From assembly GCA_963811705.1 (NCBI GenBank), contig CAWESL010000005.1, positions 62,001 to 126,000 of the forward strand: DNA of 64,000 bases, in the 5' to 3' direction. A program made the translations under genes and the position numbers. Shown here in pieces: positions 16,134 to 25,536 of this stretch; the stretch's first letter is position 1; the number at the start of each line of letters is the position of its first letter. The notes below the pieces were generated by a model. That model was not told the origin of the DNA and did no database searches. It worked only from the letters and a program-made list of their open reading frames with translations. This DNA is from DATJPR01 sp963811705. Its GTDB lineage: Bacteria; Bacteroidota; Ignavibacteria; UBA10030; UBA6906.

Positions 16134-17141
16134 ATGCAACCGCTCGTTGACCAACTCCTCGCCCAGGCGGAGAGCGATATTTCCGGAATTCGCGACCAGC
16201 AGGGTCTCGACGCTTTCCGGGTACGCTATCTTTCCCGGAAGGGACAGATCGCGGGGCTCTTCGAACAGCTCAAAAACGTTTCCCCCGAGGAACGGCCGGC
16301 GCTCGGGAAAAGCCTGAACGCCCTCCGGGCAAAGGTCCAATCGGCGTTCGACCGGAAAGCGGAAGAACTGTCGTCCGCTTCTTCGGCCAACGCTTCCATC
16401 GATGTGACACTCCCCGGCCGGAACCTGTTCGCCGGGTCGAGGCATCCGTTGACCCAGACGCTCGACGAAATCCGCCGTATTTTCGCGGGGATGGGGTTCG
16501 CGATCGCGGACGGGCCGGAACTCGAGGACGACTATCACAACTTCGGCGCATTGAATTTTCCTCCTGATCATCCGGCGCGGGATATGCAGGACACATTCTT
16601 CGTGAGCCGCAACGCGCTCCTCAGGACCCACACGTCGCCAGTCCAGATCCGCGTGATGGAGCACCAACAGCCTCCTGTCCGCGCCATCATGCCGGGCAAG
16701 GTGTATCGGAACGAAGCGATCAACGCCCGAAGCTATTGCATGTTTCACCAGCTCGAAGGATTGTGTGTCGACAAAGGGGTGACGTTCAGCGAGCTCAAAG
16801 GGACCCTGATTTCGTTTATCAAGCAGTTTTACGGAAGCAGCCTGAAATACCGGTTTCGTCCGACCTTCTTCCCGTTCACCGAGCCGAGCGCGGACATTTA
16901 TATCACTTGCTTCATCTGCAACGGCAAGGGATGCCGCATGTGCAAGCAGCTCGGCTGGCTCGAGATCCTCGGTTGCGGGATGGTGCATCCGAATGTGTTC
17001 CGCTCGGTGGGATATGATGCGGAAAAATATACTGGCTACGCGTTCGGCATGGGGATCGAACGCATCGCAATCCTGCGGTACGGCATCGACGACATCAGAC
17101 TCTTCTTCGAGAACGACGTCAGGTTCCTGGCGCAATTCTAA
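16134..17141 (+). CDS. pheS: Phenylalanyl-tRNA synthetase alpha subunit
   Basis: The 335-residue catalytic subunit of the (alpha-beta)2 PheRS has an N-terminal coiled coil (residues 1-85), then class II motifs: motif 1 HPLTQTLDEIRRIF, motif 2 GKVYRNEAINARSYCMFHQL and motif 3 GYAFGMGIERIAILRYGI. A CICNGKGCRMCKQLGW segment carries four cysteines, a zinc-finger-like insertion seen in some FCB-group PheS proteins. It starts 18 bases after a terminator and is followed 19 bases later by pheT. Confidence 0.96.
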   Translation: MQPLVDQLLAQAESDISGIRDQQGLDAFRVRYLSRKGQIAGLFEQLKNVSPEERPALGKSLNALRAKVQSAFDRKAEELSSASSANASIDVTLPGRNLFAGSRHPLTQTLDEIRRIFAGMGFAIADGPELEDDYHNFGALNFPPDHPARDMQDTFFVSRNALLRTHTSPVQIRVMEHQQPPVRAIMPGKVYRNEAINARSYCMFHQLEGLCVDKGVTFSELKGTLISFIKQFYGSSLKYRFRPTFFPFTEPSADIYITCFICNGKGCRMCKQLGWLEILGCGMVHPNVFRSVGYDAEKYTGYAFGMGIERIAILRYGIDDIRLFFENDVRFLAQF

Positions 17142-17160
17142 TCGACCATATCCTTCTGCC

Positions 17161-19578
17161 ATGCGCGTCCTTCAACGTTGGCTTCACGACTATCTCAAGT
17201 TTTCCATTCCTCCCGGAAAATTGGTGGAACGCCTCACCATGCTGGGACTCGAATTCGAACGATGGGAGGACCTCGGGAAGAAATTCGACGGGTTTGTTGT
17301 CGGGAGGGTCGAGGAGTGCTCAAAGCATCCCAACGCCGACCGCCTGTCGGTGTGTCGCGTCAATGTCGGGAACGACGTCCTCCAGATCGTCTGCGGCGCA
17401 CCGAATGTCGCAGCCGGCCAGAAAGTCCCGGTCGGCCGTGTTGGCGCCACCGTCCCGAAGGACATGCACGATCCCTCCGGGAAACCCTTTGTGCTGCGCG
17501 AGGTGAAGATCCGGGGGGTGGAGTCGTTTGGAATGATCTGTTCCGAAGCGGAGCTCGACCTTGGAGGGGACGCCGACGGGATCATGGTCCTCGACGCCGA
17601 CGCAAAGGTCGGACGGGCGCTTGCGGACTATTTCGGGATGAATGATGTGGCCTTTGACGTGGAGATCACGCCGAACCGCCCCGACTGGCTGAGCCATATC
17701 GGGGTCGCGCGCGAGATCGGGGTTCTCGTCGGCAAAATTCCTTCGCTTCCGAACGTGAAGATGAAGGAAGGGAAGACGCCGATTCGAAAACATCTCGCCA
17801 TTCACGTCGAGGACAAAAAGAACTGCCTTCGGTTTGCGGCCCGGATGATCCGCGGCGTCACAATCGCTCCGTCACCGTCCTGGCTTCAGAATCGACTGAG
17901 AAACGCCGGGTTGCGGCCGAGAAACAACGTGGTCGACATTACAAACTATGTCATGCTCGAATGCGGACACCCGTTACATGCGTTTGATTATGCGCTCCTG
18001 CAAGGGGGAACGATCAACGTGCGGAAGGCGGCGGCCGGGACGCGGTTCACCACGCTCGACGGGAAAAACCATGCGCTCCCCGAAAATGCGGTGATGGTAT
18101 GCGATGCCGAAAAGGAAGTTTCGATCGCGGGCGTGATGGGGGGGGAGAACTCCGAAATCAACGACCGGACGGTCGATGTTGTCGTTGAAAGCGCATACTG
18201 GAACCCGGCGTCGATTCGCAAAACGTCGAAGGCCCTCGGGATCCTCACGGATGCGTCGCAGCGGTTCGAACGTGGGGCGGACCCGAACGCAGTGCGCTAC
18301 GCGCTTGATCGGGCCACAGCGTTGATCCACGAGCTTGCCGGTGGCGAGGTCATGAAGGGGGCGATCGACATTTACCCGAGGAGGATCGCCGAGCGCGTCG
18401 TCCCGTTGCGGCCGTCTCGCGTGAATCATGTCCTGGGGACGAATCTGAAGGCTGCGGAGATCGTGCAATCCCTCCGGCTCCTGGAGATCGCGGTCGTCCG
18501 CCAGACGAATGATGTGATCTCCTTCCGGATCCCGACATTCAGAGTGGATATCACCCAGGAGATCGACCTGATCGAGGAAGTCGCACGGGTTCACGGGTAC
18601 GATTCCATTGTTCCTCAGACCACGGCGGCAATCGACTTTGGAGTCCCGCAGCGCCAGCTCGATACTGTCGAGAGGGCAAAGAGCCAGCTCATCGGCCAGG
18701 GCTTTCGGGAAATTATTACGAACCCCATGCGGGACGAGGAGCGCTCGGTGCCGCCGGATGTTACGCCGGTCCGGGTCCTGAACCCCTTGAGCAAGGATAT
18801 GGCGGTCATGCGTCCCTCGCTTCTGTCAGGGATGCTGGACGCCGTCGCACTGAATCAAAACCACGGCAATGGAGATCTTCGTCTGTTCGAGGTGGGACAC
18901 GTTTTCCGAGTCGACGCCGGGGCAGAGAACCGGCTGGTTGACGACTACGTTGAAGAAGAGCGGCTTGGCATAGCCATCTGTGGGCGGTCAAACCCTCCCC
19001 ATTGGAGCGTACCGGACCGTGCGGTGGACCTTTACGACCTGAAAGGGGTTGTAGAGACCTTCCTTGAGGCCCTGGGGCTTGACAAAAGTCGCTTTATTTC
19101 CTATCCTACCAGCAATGGTTTAATAGAACAGGGTCTGGCCGTTGAAATTCAAGGACTTCCCTCGGGGACCCTTGGAAAAGTAGCGGCGGACACGCTTGCG
19201 CGGTACGGCATTGGTGGTGACGTTTTCGTTGCCGAGCTTCAGGTGGCGCGGCTGGAAAAGCAAGCATGGCATGCGTATCGGCCCTTGCCGCGGTACCCGG
19301 TGGTTCGACGGGATGTCGCCTTCATTCTCGACGCGGGAACGGAAGCCGGACGGGTGGAAGAAGAAATTCGCCGTTCGGGAAGTGAACTCCTTCTTTCCGT
19401 CTCGGTGTTCGATGTGTATCGTGGGTCCGAGCTACCGGCCGGGAAAAAGAGCCTCGCGTTTGCGCTCTCGCTGATGTCGCAGAGCAAGACACTTACAGAG
19501 CAGGAAATTGACGAGGCTGTGGCCGGTGTCATCAGGCACATCGAGACGACGTTCAGTGCCGTTCTCCGCAGCGCTTGA
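17161..19578 (+). CDS. pheT: Phenylalanyl-tRNA synthetase beta subunit
   Basis: The 805-residue tRNA-binding and editing subunit has all expected parts: the EMAP-like tRNA-binding domain (FVVGRVEECSKHPNADRL, about 42-59), the B3/B4 editing domain, the B5 domain (RPSRVNHVLGTN) and the C-terminal FDX-ACB domain (YRPLPRYPVVRRDVAFILDA). The frame is open further upstream inside pheS, but ATG 17161 gives the canonical N-terminus MRVLQRWLHDYL. Works only with PheS, encoded immediately upstream. Confidence 0.97.
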   Translation: MRVLQRWLHDYLKFSIPPGKLVERLTMLGLEFERWEDLGKKFDGFVVGRVEECSKHPNADRLSVCRVNVGNDVLQIVCGAPNVAAGQKVPVGRVGATVPKDMHDPSGKPFVLREVKIRGVESFGMICSEAELDLGGDADGIMVLDADAKVGRALADYFGMNDVAFDVEITPNRPDWLSHIGVAREIGVLVGKIPSLPNVKMKEGKTPIRKHLAIHVEDKKNCLRFAARMIRGVTIAPSPSWLQNRLRNAGLRPRNNVVDITNYVMLECGHPLHAFDYALLQGGTINVRKAAAGTRFTTLDGKNHALPENAVMVCDAEKEVSIAGVMGGENSEINDRTVDVVVESAYWNPASIRKTSKALGILTDASQRFERGADPNAVRYALDRATALIHELAGGEVMKGAIDIYPRRIAERVVPLRPSRVNHVLGTNLKAAEIVQSLRLLEIAVVRQTNDVISFRIPTFRVDITQEIDLIEEVARVHGYDSIVPQTTAAIDFGVPQRQLDTVERAKSQLIGQGFREIITNPMRDEERSVPPDVTPVRVLNPLSKDMAVMRPSLLSGMLDAVALNQNHGNGDLRLFEVGHVFRVDAGAENRLVDDYVEEERLGIAICGRSNPPHWSVPDRAVDLYDLKGVVETFLEALGLDKSRFISYPTSNGLIEQGLAVEIQGLPSGTLGKVAADTLARYGIGGDVFVAELQVARLEKQAWHAYRPLPRYPVVRRDVAFILDAGTEAGRVEEEIRRSGSELLLSVSVFDVYRGSELPAGKKSLAFALSLMSQSKTLTEQEIDEAVAGVIRHIETTFSAVLRSA

Positions 19579-19630
19579 AATCCTGGTCGCAGGAGGCATA
19601 GTCGAACCGGATTACGGACAACCTGACAGA

Positions 19631-19945
19631 GTGGAACCTCAACTCTCAGATTCGAACACACTGGACACGTCTCTCAGCGCATTATGGGAGAGAGCCCGCG
19701 CTGCCGTCGATCTGATCGGTAGACTACGGGAAGAGAACCATGTGCTTGGGGAGAGGCTCCACGAACTCGAACTGCGGCTGCAGACGACGCAACAGCAGTT
19801 CCGAGAGATCCAAGAACAGCTCAAGGCGCAGCCGGTTCAGCAGGGCACGCACGAGTCTCCGCAGCCTTCCTTACGGAATGGTGAACTCGAAGCCCTGAAG
19901 GGGCGCGTGAAGGAAATTCTGACGAAACTCGACGCATATCTTTGA
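19631..19945 (+). CDS. Small coiled-coil protein upstream of zapA (ZapB-like by position)
   Basis: The 104-residue product is mostly one coiled coil (LGRLREENHVLGERLHELEL, then LQTTQQQFREIQEQLK) with a short C-terminal helix GRVKEILTKLDAYL. No catalytic motif is present. The start is uncertain; a GTG at 19631 is used, and AGGAGG at 19590 has no ordinary start codon at the usual distance. Its stop overlaps the upstream possible TTG start of zapA. Position next to zapA suggests a divisome accessory role like ZapB, an inference from context. Confidence 0.6.
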   Translation: MEPQLSDSNTLDTSLSALWERARAAVDLIGRLREENHVLGERLHELELRLQTTQQQFREIQEQLKAQPVQQGTHESPQPSLRNGELEALKGRVKEILTKLDAYL

Positions 19946-19983
19946 CGAACTCGACACTCGATCACAGCGCATACCCGCAGGTC

Positions 19984-20268
19984 ATGGAACGGAAGAGCAT
20001 TAGAGTCAAGATTTTCGGGTCGGAGTATCCGCTTCGCGGAGAAAGCGAAGAATTCACCCGGCGGGTGGCGACATACGTCGATGAGATGATCAGTTCCATT
20101 CACGCGAAAATCCCTGAACAGCCCACACTGACCGTCGCGGTGCTTTCCGCGCTGAACATCACGGAAGACCTTTTGAAGGAACGTGATCACTCGCGCGAAA
20201 TGACGGCAATGGTTCGCGGTGAGCTCGACAAGCTGACTGAGTATTTCGACACCTGTCTGCACGCATAG
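19984..20268 (+). CDS. zapA: Cell division protein ZapA
   Basis: ZapA bundles FtsZ protofilaments at the division site. The 94-residue product shows the N-terminal ZapA head (KSIRVKIFGSEYPLRGESEE, FTRRVATYVDEMISSI) followed by the dimerising helix (LTVAVLSALNITEDLLKERD). I prefer ATG 19984 (MERKSIRVKIFG); an in-frame TTG at 19942 would overlap the previous stop. The pheT-coiled coil-zapA-rny order supports the assignment. Confidence 0.9.
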   Translation: MERKSIRVKIFGSEYPLRGESEEFTRRVATYVDEMISSIHAKIPEQPTLTVAVLSALNITEDLLKERDHSREMTAMVRGELDKLTEYFDTCLHA

Positions 20269-20361
20269 GCGTGCGGACCGCCTTCAGCCGTTCTTTGCAT
20301 ATTGCAGTACTGTCGTGTACGGATTAAAAAAATCCGCACCGTCAGCCGTCTCAACACAAAA

Positions 20362-20526
20362 TAAAGAACCAACACTTTGTTTTCTGGGAGCCCGGCTCGC
20401 GTGCGTTGATTGCATGCCCCACGCCTTATCAGCAGTCTTGCCATGACACCCGATGTTTGGGGAGAGCGAGATGGGGAAGCGAAAAACGCGCCGGCGTGCA
20501 CCCACTGTGCTTGGAAGGGTTCTTTA
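20362..20526 (+). ncRNA. ssrS: Candidate 6S RNA (SsrS-like) between zapA and rny
   Basis: A 165-base segment is closed by a perfect 9-bp inverted repeat, TAAAGAACC at 20362-20370 with GGTTCTTTA at 20518-20526. Inside, further pairs stack toward a terminal loop (GCGTT with AACGC, TTGC with GCGA, CCCCA with TGGGG), giving a rod interrupted by bulges as in 6S RNA. Size and the neighbourhood next to zapA fit 6S, which binds RNA polymerase holoenzyme. No coding frame is credible in the 339-base gap. The exact 5' end and promoter are not established. Confidence 0.5.
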
Positions 20527-20607
20527 GATGTGCCTTCCTGATGCGGTTGCCTCGTGCGGATTTTTTATTTATTCCCGCAGGTGAATCTTTGCCACGGAGG
20601 AGGTTGT

Positions 20608-22164
20608 ATGGCCTTTGAAATCCTTATCGCCGTCGCCTCATTGCTGGGGGGAACGGTGATTGGATGGGTCCTGAATGCCCGCAACGGGCAAAATAAGATC
20701 ACATCAGCAAAAGATGCTGCACGGAAAATCATCGACGATGGTGCGAAGGAAGCCGAAACGCTGAAGCGAGAAAAGCTCCTGGAAGTCAAGGACGAGTGGT
20801 ATCAGAAGAAAAAGGAGTTCGATGCCGATGTCCAGAGCAAGAAAACAAAATTGCAGGCTCAGGAAAAGGCGATCGAGATCAGAGAAGAGAACATCGACCG
20901 GAAAGTCGAGCTCCTCGGAAAAAAAGAGCGGGAGCAGGTGAATTTCAAGCGCCAGATCGAAGATCGGGCACGCTATGTTGATCAGCGTCAGTCGGAACTT
21001 GACCGGCTCATCGGTGAAGAGAACCAGAAGCTGGAACGGATCTCCGGTCTTGCCCGGGAGGAGGCGAAGAAGCTTCTCGTGGAGAACCTTACCAACGAGG
21101 CGCGCTCGGAAGCCGCGCAGTTGTTGAAAGAGATCCGGGACAAGGCACGCGACGAGGCGCGCAAGGAAGCCCAGAAGGTCATTATCCAGGCGATCCAGCG
21201 CACCGCCGCCGATCATTCGGTCGAAACCACCGTCAGCGTTTTGAACATCCAGAGCGACGAGATGAAGGGACGGATCATCGGACGCGAGGGGAGAAATATC
21301 CGCGCGTTCGAAGCCGCCACGGGAGTCGATGTGATCGTCGATGACACGCCGGAGGCGGTCATCCTTTCGGCCTTCGATCCGTTCCGGCGCGAAGTTGCCA
21401 GGATCGCCCTTGAACGCCTTATCGCCGACGGGCGCATTCATCCTGCCCGGATCGAGGAAGTGGTGGAGAAAGTGCGCGGGGAACTGGAGGAGGAGACGCT
21501 CCGGGTCGGCGAAAACACGCTGATCGAAGTCGGGCTTCACCCCACGCACCGCGAGATCCTCGGCCTTGTGGGAAAAATGAAATACCGTTCAAGCTACGGT
21601 CAGAATATGCTGCAGCACAGCATCGAGGTGGCCTTCCTCGCCGGAATGATGGCCGCAGAACTCGGCCTCGACGCGCAGATGGCGAAACGCGCAGGGCTGT
21701 TCCATGATATCGGGAAGTGCGTGGATCGTTCGATCGAGGGTCCCCATGCGCTCATCGGCTTCGAGCTCCTGAAGAAATACGGCGAGCATTCCATCGTGGC
21801 GAATGCCGTCGGGGCGCACCATGACGATATCCCGATGGAGTCTCCGATTGCTCCGCTGGTGCAGGCGGCCGATGCCATCAGCGGCGCGCGCCCAGGGGCG
21901 AGACGCGAGTCGGTGGAAGGGTATGTGAAGCGGCTTGAGAAGCTGGAGTCGTTCGCCCAATCGTTCCAGGGAGTCTCAAAGACGTATGCCATCCAGGCCG
22001 GTCGGGAAGTCCGGGTCGTGGTCGAGCAGGACCAGGTCGACGATACCCGCGCGGATCAGCTGGCGCACGATATCGCCGCCAAGGTGGAAAAGGAAATGGA
22101 GTACCCCGGGCAGATCAAGGTGACGGTCATCCGCGAATACCGTTCGATCGCCTATGCAAAGTGA
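20608..22164 (+). CDS. rny: Ribonuclease Y
   Basis: The 518-residue membrane-anchored endoribonuclease initiates mRNA decay. It has an N-terminal transmembrane helix (FEILIAVASLLGGTVIGWVL), a long charged coiled coil (about 25-200), a KH domain (MKGRIIGREGRNIRAFE), an HD metal-dependent hydrolase domain (GLFHDIGK, with GAHHDDI downstream) and a short C-terminal domain. GGAGGAGG at 20597-20603 selects ATG 20608 over an in-frame opening at 20554. The stop overlaps the coaE start by 11 bases. Confidence 0.97.
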   Translation: MAFEILIAVASLLGGTVIGWVLNARNGQNKITSAKDAARKIIDDGAKEAETLKREKLLEVKDEWYQKKKEFDADVQSKKTKLQAQEKAIEIREENIDRKVELLGKKEREQVNFKRQIEDRARYVDQRQSELDRLIGEENQKLERISGLAREEAKKLLVENLTNEARSEAAQLLKEIRDKARDEARKEAQKVIIQAIQRTAADHSVETTVSVLNIQSDEMKGRIIGREGRNIRAFEAATGVDVIVDDTPEAVILSAFDPFRREVARIALERLIADGRIHPARIEEVVEKVRGELEEETLRVGENTLIEVGLHPTHREILGLVGKMKYRSSYGQNMLQHSIEVAFLAGMMAAELGLDAQMAKRAGLFHDIGKCVDRSIEGPHALIGFELLKKYGEHSIVANAVGAHHDDIPMESPIAPLVQAADAISGARPGARRESVEGYVKRLEKLESFAQSFQGVSKTYAIQAGREVRVVVEQDQVDDTRADQLAHDIAAKVEKEMEYPGQIKVTVIREYRSIAYAK

Positions 22165-22798
22165 CCGCCCGTTCAGGCTCATCGGCGTGACGGGGGGGAT
22201 TGGGAGCGGCAAGAGCACGGTCTGCAAGGTCTTCGCGGAACTCGGACGGCTGGTGGTCAGCGCTGATGCGATCGCCAGAACGCTGACCGAGGGCGATCCT
22301 GAGGTGCGGGCTGCGCTCCGTTCGACCTTCGGGAAGGAGATCTTCCGGGCTGACGGTTCGCTCGATCGCGGCGGTCTTGCGAAGATCGCCTTTGCCTCGG
22401 AAGAATTGACGGCACGCCTCAACGGGATCGTCCACCCGAGGGTGTTCGAAGAAGTCGACCGGACGCTGGCACACGAAGCCCCGGAGCGGACCATGCCGTA
22501 CGTCGTGATCGAAGCGGCGTTGATCTACGAGAGCGGCATGGACGAATGGCTCGACCGCGTCGTCGTCGTGGATGCGCCGGAATCCACCCGCGTGGAACGG
22601 GTTGTCGCCCGTGATGGAACCACCCCGGAGGACGTTCGACGGCGCATGGCGGCGCAATGGCCTGCGCAGGACAAGGTCCGATGGGCGGATTTCGTGATTG
22701 TGAACGATCGGAACACCGTTGCCCTCAGGGAAAAAGTGCGGCTGATTGACTCCGTCATCCGCGCGCTGCCTCCGGGTGACCTCCCCGAAACGGAGTGA
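22154..22798 (+). CDS. coaE: Dephospho-CoA kinase
   Basis: CoaE phosphorylates the 3'-hydroxyl of dephospho-CoA, the last step of coenzyme A synthesis. The 214-residue protein has the P-loop GVTGGIGSGKSTVC (about residues 11-24), the DAIARTL acceptor-binding segment, IVHPRVFEE, and the lid/adenine region ARDGTTPEDVRRRMAAQ. Its start lies 11 bases inside rny, so translation is probably coupled. A promoter for rel begins 14 bases after its stop. Confidence 0.94.
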   Translation: MQSDRPFRLIGVTGGIGSGKSTVCKVFAELGRLVVSADAIARTLTEGDPEVRAALRSTFGKEIFRADGSLDRGGLAKIAFASEELTARLNGIVHPRVFEEVDRTLAHEAPERTMPYVVIEAALIYESGMDEWLDRVVVVDAPESTRVERVVARDGTTPEDVRRRMAAQWPAQDKVRWADFVIVNDRNTVALREKVRLIDSVIRALPPGDLPETE

Positions 22799-22811
22799 AT
22801 CTCTCCATTTC

Positions 22812-22840
22812 TTGACAATCCCTCGGCGACCTTATATATT
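22812..22840 (+). promoter_or_regulatory. Promoter of rel
   Basis: TTGACA at 22812-22817, 17-nt spacer, TATATT at 22835-22840. Start near 22847, giving a ~48-nt leader before the ATG at 22895. The best promoter match in the window. Confidence 0.75.
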
Positions 22841-22894
22841 TTTTTAAGGGGCTGAACTGCAGATCCCGCCGCAGCATTCTGTGTACGACCAGCC

Positions 22895-25081
22895 ATGACG
22901 AATCCGAAATACAAAAAGAAGCTGGAAGACCTCCTCGTCATTTGCGAGAAGAATCTTCCCAAGCTCGATGAAGCGCTGATCCGCCGGGCGTTTGATTTCG
23001 GCTTCAACGCGCACCGGCACGACATGCGTGCCTCGGGCGAGCCGTTCTTCGACCATCCCTACGAAGTCGCACGCATCGTGGCCAAGGAGATCCCGCTGGA
23101 CGACATTTCGGTCGCCAGCGCGCTCCTGCATGATGTCGTCGAGGATACCGAATATCAGATCAGCGACATCCGCGAAGAATTCGGCGACACGATCGCCGAC
23201 ATCGTCGACGGCGCAACGAAGATTTCCGATCTCGTCAAGAGCCATGACGTCACCCAGGCCGAGAGTTATCGGAAAATGCTTCTCTCGATGGTCAATGACG
23301 TTCGCGTCATGCTCGTCAAATTCGCCGACCGTCTGCACAACATGCGCACGCTCGATTTTCTCTCTCCCGATCGGCAAAAGCGCATCGCCCGGGAAACGCT
23401 CGATATCTACGCGCCGTTTGCCCATCGGTTCGGCCTCGCGGGGATCAAGTGGGAGCTGGAGGACCTTTCGTTCAAATATCTCCACCGGGATGCGTACGAC
23501 GCGATCGCGCGGGAGCTGAAATCGCGCAGGCGCGAACGTGAACACTACATCCGGAAGTTCAGCCAACCGATCGAACAGCGTCTCCGCGAGGGCGGGTTCA
23601 AGTTCGAGATCACCGGCCGCCCCAAACATCTCTACAGCATCTACAACAAGATGCTGAAACGGAACAAACCGCTGGAGGAGATCTACGATCTGTTCGCGAT
23701 CCGGGTCATTCTCGACACCGAAGACAGCAACCAGTGCTTTGCCGTCTACGGGATCGTTTCCGACATCTATATTCCGAATCCTGAGCGCTTCAAGAACTAC
23801 ATCTCCGTCCCGAAGAAGAACGGCTATCAATCGATCCATACCACGGTCGTGGGGCCCGAGGGAAAGATGGTGGAAGTGCAGATCCGCTCGAAAAAGATGC
23901 ACGAAGTCGCGGAGAAAGGAATCGCGGCACACTGGATGTACAAGGAAAATGTCGTCACCGTGGACGAGGAGCTTGCGAATTGGGCCAACTGGGTGCGCGA
24001 CATTTTCGAAAATGCCGCCGAAGGGCAGGTCCCGACCCAACAACTCATGGAAAGCTTCAAGCTCAACCTCTACCAGGATGAAATCTACCTGTTCACGCCC
24101 AAAGGGGACCTGAAGATCCTGCCGACCGGCGCCACCCCCATCGATTTTGCGTATGAGATCCATTCGAATATCGGGAATCACACCCTCGCAGCGAAAGTCA
24201 ACGGACGCATCGTCCCGCTCGACAGCACATTGAAGAGCGGCGACCAGGTCGAGATTATCACATCGAAAAATCAGACGCCGAATCCGGACTGGGAAAAGTT
24301 CGCCTCGACCCATAAGGCGAAAGCGCACATCCGTCGATGGATCAGGGAGGAACAGCGGAAAGCCATCGAAGAAGGAAAGGAAATCTGGGAGAAGCGTCTT
24401 AAGAAGGCGAAGCTCTCCGTCAATGAGGACACCGTGCTGGAATTCCTTCACCGGCGGAAGATGGAAAACCTCGCGAGCTTCTATCTGTCGGTCCGACAGG
24501 AGAAGGTGAACCCGGACGATTTCATCGCCCAGTTGCAGGAGGAGCAAAAGCACCCGCAGCCTTCCGCTCCGGAAGAAGAACGCATCGACGGCCTGTTCAA
24601 TCGGTTTATCACGAGTGCCCGGGGGACGTCCTCGGGCATTGTGCTGAACGGGACCCTCGACAATTTCATGCACCACTATGCGAAATGCTGCCATCCCATC
24701 CCCGGAGATGATGTGGTCGGCTATGTCACAACCGGGGAAGGGATCAAGATCCATCGCCGTTCGTGCAAGAACATTGAAGGGATGATGCGGCTGGAACCGA
24801 GCCGCATCATGGATGTGCAGTGGCCGTCCGAAAGCGTCGCGACGTTTGTCGCGGGCGTGAAGATCGCCGGCGACGACCGCCAGGGAATGTTGAGCGATGT
24901 GACGCACGCAATTTCGTCCTACCTGAACACGAACATCCGGAGCGTCAATATCGACGCGCAGGATTCGCTGTTTGATGGGACGTTCATAATCGACGTGAAG
25001 GATACCGGACACCTGGACAGAATCCTCGAGAAGATCCGGCGCGTCCCCGGCGTGAAACGGGCCGAGAGGTTCGACGAATGA
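22895..25081 (+). CDS. rel: Bifunctional (p)ppGpp synthetase/hydrolase (Rel/SpoT)
   Basis: This 728-residue long RSH protein makes and degrades the alarmone (p)ppGpp. Domains in order: HD hydrolase with ALLHDVVEDT (about residues 73-82), synthetase (NKMLKRNKPLEEIYDLFAIR, then GYQSIHTTVVGP), TGS (YLFTPKGDLKILPTGATPID), helical/zinc-finger region with CCHPIPGDDVVGY, and C-terminal ACT (AGDDRQGMLSDVTHAISSY). An intact HD motif argues for a bifunctional enzyme. It has its own promoter and overlaps ruvX by 4 bases (ATGA). Confidence 0.96.
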   Translation: MTNPKYKKKLEDLLVICEKNLPKLDEALIRRAFDFGFNAHRHDMRASGEPFFDHPYEVARIVAKEIPLDDISVASALLHDVVEDTEYQISDIREEFGDTIADIVDGATKISDLVKSHDVTQAESYRKMLLSMVNDVRVMLVKFADRLHNMRTLDFLSPDRQKRIARETLDIYAPFAHRFGLAGIKWELEDLSFKYLHRDAYDAIARELKSRRREREHYIRKFSQPIEQRLREGGFKFEITGRPKHLYSIYNKMLKRNKPLEEIYDLFAIRVILDTEDSNQCFAVYGIVSDIYIPNPERFKNYISVPKKNGYQSIHTTVVGPEGKMVEVQIRSKKMHEVAEKGIAAHWMYKENVVTVDEELANWANWVRDIFENAAEGQVPTQQLMESFKLNLYQDEIYLFTPKGDLKILPTGATPIDFAYEIHSNIGNHTLAAKVNGRIVPLDSTLKSGDQVEIITSKNQTPNPDWEKFASTHKAKAHIRRWIREEQRKAIEEGKEIWEKRLKKAKLSVNEDTVLEFLHRRKMENLASFYLSVRQEKVNPDDFIAQLQEEQKHPQPSAPEEERIDGLFNRFITSARGTSSGIVLNGTLDNFMHHYAKCCHPIPGDDVVGYVTTGEGIKIHRRSCKNIEGMMRLEPSRIMDVQWPSESVATFVAGVKIAGDDRQGMLSDVTHAISSYLNTNIRSVNIDAQDSLFDGTFIIDVKDTGHLDRILEKIRRVPGVKRAERFDE

Positions 25082-25536
25082 GCGCTCCCGCAGGTCGCGT
25101 CCTCGGCATCGACTATGGCACAAAACGGATCGGACTCGCGGTGAGCGATCCGCTCCGCGTGGTCGCGGGCGGCGTCGCGACGATCCCGAACGACGGACAC
25201 CTGATGGACCGCCTCAGCGATCTCGTCCGTGAGCTCGGCCCTGTCCTTATTGTGGTGGGCATGCCGTATGCTCCGGACGGCGGAAAGGGCGCGATGGCCA
25301 GGGAAGTGGAACGGTTCATCGAAGACGTGAGACCGAGATTCGGGATCCCTGTTCAAACGTGGGATGAAAGTCATACCAGCGTGAAGGCGCAGGAGATCTT
25401 CCGTGCGTCCGGGATGCCCCGGCGACGCCGGCGGGAACAGGGCAGGGTGGACACGATGGCTGCGCGCATCCTGCTCCAGGAGTTCCTCGAAGGCACCGCG
25501 CAGACAGAGGGTTCCAGCAGCGAGGGAGAGCCGTGA
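25078..25536 (+). CDS. ruvX: RuvX/YqgF-family RNase H-like nuclease
   Basis: The 152-residue protein has the YqgF fold: GIDYGTKRIGLAVSDP with the first catalytic Asp, VVGMPYAPDGG, and WDESHTSVKAQEI with the central acid. YqgF proteins take part in 16S rRNA 5'-end maturation and are annotated as putative Holliday junction resolvases. The final catalytic Asp is in GRVDTMAARILLQEFL. It overlaps rel and mtgA at both ends, forming a coupled rel-ruvX-mtgA operon. Confidence 0.92.
   Translation: MSAPAGRVLGIDYGTKRIGLAVSDPLRVVAGGVATIPNDGHLMDRLSDLVRELGPVLIVVGMPYAPDGGKGAMAREVERFIEDVRPRFGIPVQTWDESHTSVKAQEIFRASGMPRRRRREQGRVDTMAARILLQEFLEGTAQTEGSSSEGEP

Noticed and set aside
16993..17160. Upstream extension of pheT inside pheS
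   Set aside because: The canonical MRVLQRWLHDYL start at 17161 follows the pheS stop; the extension is a shadow of pheS.
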